Assembly: GCA_020742515.1 (NCBI GenBank)
Contig: DYWT01000209.1
Span: forward strand, 1-35,239
Source: Sporosarcina psychrophila
GTDB taxonomy: Bacteria; Bacillota; Bacilli; Bacillales_A; Planococcaceae
Length of the DNA: 35,239 nucleotides
Direction: 5' to 3'
In this document: one piece after another, positions 33,089 through 35,239 of the stretch
Position numbering within the stretch: position 1 is the stretch's first letter
Layout: each line of letters begins with the position of its first letter
Program-made: the position numbers and the translations under genes
Notes under the pieces: model-generated
The model's database searches: none
Seen by the model: the letters and a program-made list of their open reading frames with translations, nothing else
Told to the model about the DNA's origin: nothing

Positions 33089-33216
33089 CCTCTTACACTC
33101 CTTTTCATTAGTAAATCCAATAGTTCTATTATAAGTATTCATTTTATTAATGCAAGTGCAGGTGTTACCATATAGCTAAGCTTTAGAGAATGAGATGAAA
33201 GGTAGGACTAACGATC

Positions 33217-34095
33217 ATGACACAACGACAGGCGAACTGGATTTTAGCAACGGTTTCATTGGCTTGGGGGGCCTCGTATATTTTCATGAAACTCACTGTG
33301 GATGCGATTCCACCAATAACGATTGTCGCTTTACGATTTGGCATTGCGTTTATCGTTATGGCAGCAATCTTCTTCAAGAAAATCATCCGTGTAGATGCTA
33401 AAACGTTGAAATACAGTGCGATTGTAGGCGCTCTGCTATGCGGGATTTTCATTGCGTTAATGTATGGTGTGAAAAATACGACTGCTTCTACAGCCGGTTT
33501 CCTGACGAGTACAACAGTTATTCTCGTTCCTATTTTACAAATCTTCATTACACATAAACTGCCCAGTAAAAAAATTGTAGGGGGCGTTCTAATTGTCTCT
33601 ACCGGTTTGGCATTACTACTGATTGGAGATGATTTTAATATTGCATCTGGCGCATTATATTGTTTAGTAGCTGCCCTCCTTTATGCAATCCATATTATCG
33701 TTACAAACCGATTTGTACGTGAGGTTGATGCCTTGCAGCTTGGGATTTATCAACTGGGATTCGCTACCTTGTTTGCAACCGTTGGAACCTTTCTATTTGA
33801 AACACCTGTTTTGCCGGATAGTGCGATCCATTGGTTCGCGATACTTGGTCTGGCGCTCATCTGCTCTGCTTATGGCTTTGTCATGCAGCCAATTGCTCAA
33901 AAGTGCACAACACCGGAAAGCGCCGGTTTTCTCTTTTCGCTTGAACCCATCTTTTCAGCTATACTTGCATTCATCTTCCTGCATGAAAATATGGGGCTAC
34001 AAGGTTATTTTGGCGCTATGCTCATTTTAGCTGGTGTACTCGTAGCAAACACTACATCTAAAAAACAACAGGAAAAAGAAATACACGTAAAATAG
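33217..34095 (+). CDS. EamA/DMT family transporter
   Basis: The 292-residue protein has ten hydrophobic helices in two EamA repeats. The first (about 5-130) starts WILATVSLAWGASYIFMKLTVD; the second (about 148-282) contains ALLYAIHIIVTNRFV and AGFLFSLEPIFSAILAFIFLHENM. It resembles drug/metabolite exporters of the RhaT/YdcZ-like group; the substrate is unknown. AAAGGTAGG lies about 11 bases before the ATG. The next gene, a flavodoxin-fold reductase, starts 13 bases after the stop, so the two form an operon, divergent from the LysR gene. Confidence 0.88.
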   Translation: MTQRQANWILATVSLAWGASYIFMKLTVDAIPPITIVALRFGIAFIVMAAIFFKKIIRVDAKTLKYSAIVGALLCGIFIALMYGVKNTTASTAGFLTSTTVILVPILQIFITHKLPSKKIVGGVLIVSTGLALLLIGDDFNIASGALYCLVAALLYAIHIIVTNRFVREVDALQLGIYQLGFATLFATVGTFLFETPVLPDSAIHWFAILGLALICSAYGFVMQPIAQKCTTPESAGFLFSLEPIFSAILAFIFLHENMGLQGYFGAMLILAGVLVANTTSKKQQEKEIHVK

Positions 34096-34108
34096 AGGAG
34101 CTAAAATC

Positions 34109-34819
34109 ATGAATGTATTAATCATTTACGCACACCCAGAACCCAAATCATTCAATAGTGCTTTAAAGGACCTTGCCGTTTCAGAATTAACATCCTTAGG
34201 GCATCAAGTCAAAGTGTCGGATTTATATGCTATGAATTTCAAAGCCGTTGCTGACCGTGATGACTTTCAATCACTTCAAAACGAGGACTTTCTTAAATAT
34301 GCAGTCGAACAAAAACATGCAACGAAGACGCGTAGTTTTTCTCCGGATATTCAAGAAGAGCAAGAAAAACTTCTTTGGGCGGATTTTGTCATTTTCCAAT
34401 TTCCTATCTGGTGGTATTCTGTTCCTGCCATTTTAAAAGGCTGGTTTGACCGAGTATTTGCTTCTGGTTTTATTTATTCAAAAGATAATAGATATGATAC
34501 TGGCAGTCTCAAAGGTAGAAAAGCGATGTTGTCCGCTACAACAGGATCTCCTAAACATGCGTATACGCCGTATGGAATGGACGGTGATATGAATGAGAAG
34601 ATCCTTTATCATATTAATCATGGAATGCTTTACTTTGCGGGCTTAGAACCTGTCGAACCATTCATTGCTTGGACGCCATCACATGATGAAGAAGACCGAA
34701 AGCGATACCTAGAAGAATATAAAAGACGTTTGCACAAACTCTCAGAAATTACTTCTATCCCATATCACCCTACTTCTCATTATGACGAGAATCATCAATT
34801 AAAGATTGATTATAGATAG
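34109..34819 (+). CDS. flavodoxin-fold NAD(P)H:quinone oxidoreductase
   Basis: The 236-residue protein is of the Flavodoxin_2 (NQO1/MdaB/KefF) family, a soluble FMN or FAD enzyme that reduces quinones or similar electrophiles by two electrons. The N terminus MNVLIIYAHPEPKSFNSAL binds the flavin phosphate; FQFPIWWYSVPAILKGWFDRVF (about 95-116) is the family signature; the isoalloxazine loop appears as ATTGSP. GAGGAG lies just upstream of the ATG. It is the second gene of an operon with the EamA transporter. A role in detoxifying a compound that the LysR protein senses is inference. Confidence 0.9.
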   Translation: MNVLIIYAHPEPKSFNSALKDLAVSELTSLGHQVKVSDLYAMNFKAVADRDDFQSLQNEDFLKYAVEQKHATKTRSFSPDIQEEQEKLLWADFVIFQFPIWWYSVPAILKGWFDRVFASGFIYSKDNRYDTGSLKGRKAMLSATTGSPKHAYTPYGMDGDMNEKILYHINHGMLYFAGLEPVEPFIAWTPSHDEEDRKRYLEEYKRRLHKLSEITSIPYHPTSHYDENHQLKIDYR

Positions 34820-34905
34820 TACTTACCGATTATCGTTATAATAAGCTGTCACTTTAGGAGGTAATTTGCGCTTATTTTAAGTGCTATTTTTCACATCCAA
34901 ATTTA

Positions 34906-34944
34906 AAACCCAGCTACCTTCACATGAGAAGATTAGCTGGGTTT
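34906..34944. terminator. bidirectional terminator
   Basis: 11-bp stem AAACCCAGCTA (34906-34916) with TAGCTGGGTTT (34934-34944), between the reductase gene and the leftward resolvase fragment. Confidence 0.85.
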
Positions 34945-34946
34945 CT

Positions 34947-35228
34947 TTACTGTTTTTCTAAATAGCGATAAATCGTCGTGCGAGATAGCCCCCACTTTTC
35001 AGCAACATCTTTAATCGGTGTACCACTTTCAATTAAAGCTTTCATCATTTCAATATCTTTTGGTCCATACTTCTCCGGGCGCCCACCTAAACGCCCACGC
35101 GCTTTTGCAGCTGCTCGTCCTGCAGCAGAGCGTTCCTCAATCAGATTACGTTCAAATTCCGCAAACGCAGCGAACAAGTGAAACATCAATTGCCCCGTTG
35201 CATTGCTTTTGTGCTTTTTGAAATTCAA
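34947..35228 (-). pseudogene. C-terminal fragment of a serine resolvase/invertase
   Basis: About 93 residues of a small serine recombinase (Tn3 resolvase/Hin type) remain. They include the end of the catalytic domain and the long E helix (TGQLMFHLFAAFAEFERNLI, then EERSAAGRAAAKARGR), followed by a C-terminal HTH_7 (IKDVAEKWGLSRTTIYRYLEK). The catalytic Ser region is absent. Upstream in this frame a stop (35232-35234) lies inside the window, and the residues before TGQL (NFKKHKSNA) do not look like the family, so a frameshift or truncation occurred near 35200. A shifted frame reads VTLEFQKAQKQ there. The window edge prevents a full check. Confidence 0.75.
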
Positions 35229-35239
35229 GCGTTACTGCT

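Overview
The window looks like a chromosomal segment of a low-GC, spore-forming Bacillales bacterium, most likely a Planococcaceae member such as Sporosarcina (inference). The reasons are strong AGGAGG-type ribosome sites, TTG/GTG starts, a YjcZ-type 35-residue peptide, an OpuD-type betaine carrier, a SAM-I (S-box) riboswitch, a preQ1-I riboswitch and a CcpA-type cre site. No rRNA, tRNA, CRISPR array or intact insertion sequence was seen.

Layout. 1-4.7 kb: YjcZ-like peptide, a CPBP membrane protease with a small membrane protein, then a leftward two-component system with a previously hidden 58-residue membrane protein between regulator and kinase. 4.8-9.2 kb: formaldehyde dehydrogenase plus glycerol-facilitator-type channel, a second CPBP protease and an EamA exporter; two copies of an intergenic hairpin repeat lie here. 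9.3-15.2 kb: leftward five-gene oligopeptide ABC importer (oppABCDF order) with its own promoter, an internal hairpin after oppA and a final terminator. 15.3-18 kb: preQ1 riboswitch and queT, a small HTH protein, and OpuD. 18-21.6 kb: leftward metY-metX-hom methionine operon under a SAM-I riboswitch; the MetX is short and appears to lack its catalytic His. 21.6-28.6 kb: a PlsY-like protein, then a probable beta-alanine/omega-amino-acid catabolic locus (aminotransferase, MmsA-type dehydrogenase, divergent PucR-family regulator, APC permease with a cre box).

28.7-32.2 kb is an accessory stretch. Three small genes (DUF3221-like lipoprotein, 3-TM protein, NUDIX hydrolase) are each preceded by the same degenerate spacer motif. 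Next come a 650-bp repeat composite bounded by 14-bp inverted ends, related to a 100-bp mini-element beside hom, and a broken GNAT acetyltransferase flanked by two nearly identical 29-bp palindromes in direct orientation, each placed right after a terminator hairpin. 32.2-35.2 kb: a LysR regulator divergent from an EamA transporter and a flavodoxin-fold quinone reductase, then a truncated serine resolvase at the edge.

The most novel-looking material is the cassette-like organisation at 28.8-32 kb, the MITE-like family, the divergent MetX, and the small membrane protein inside the two-component operon.
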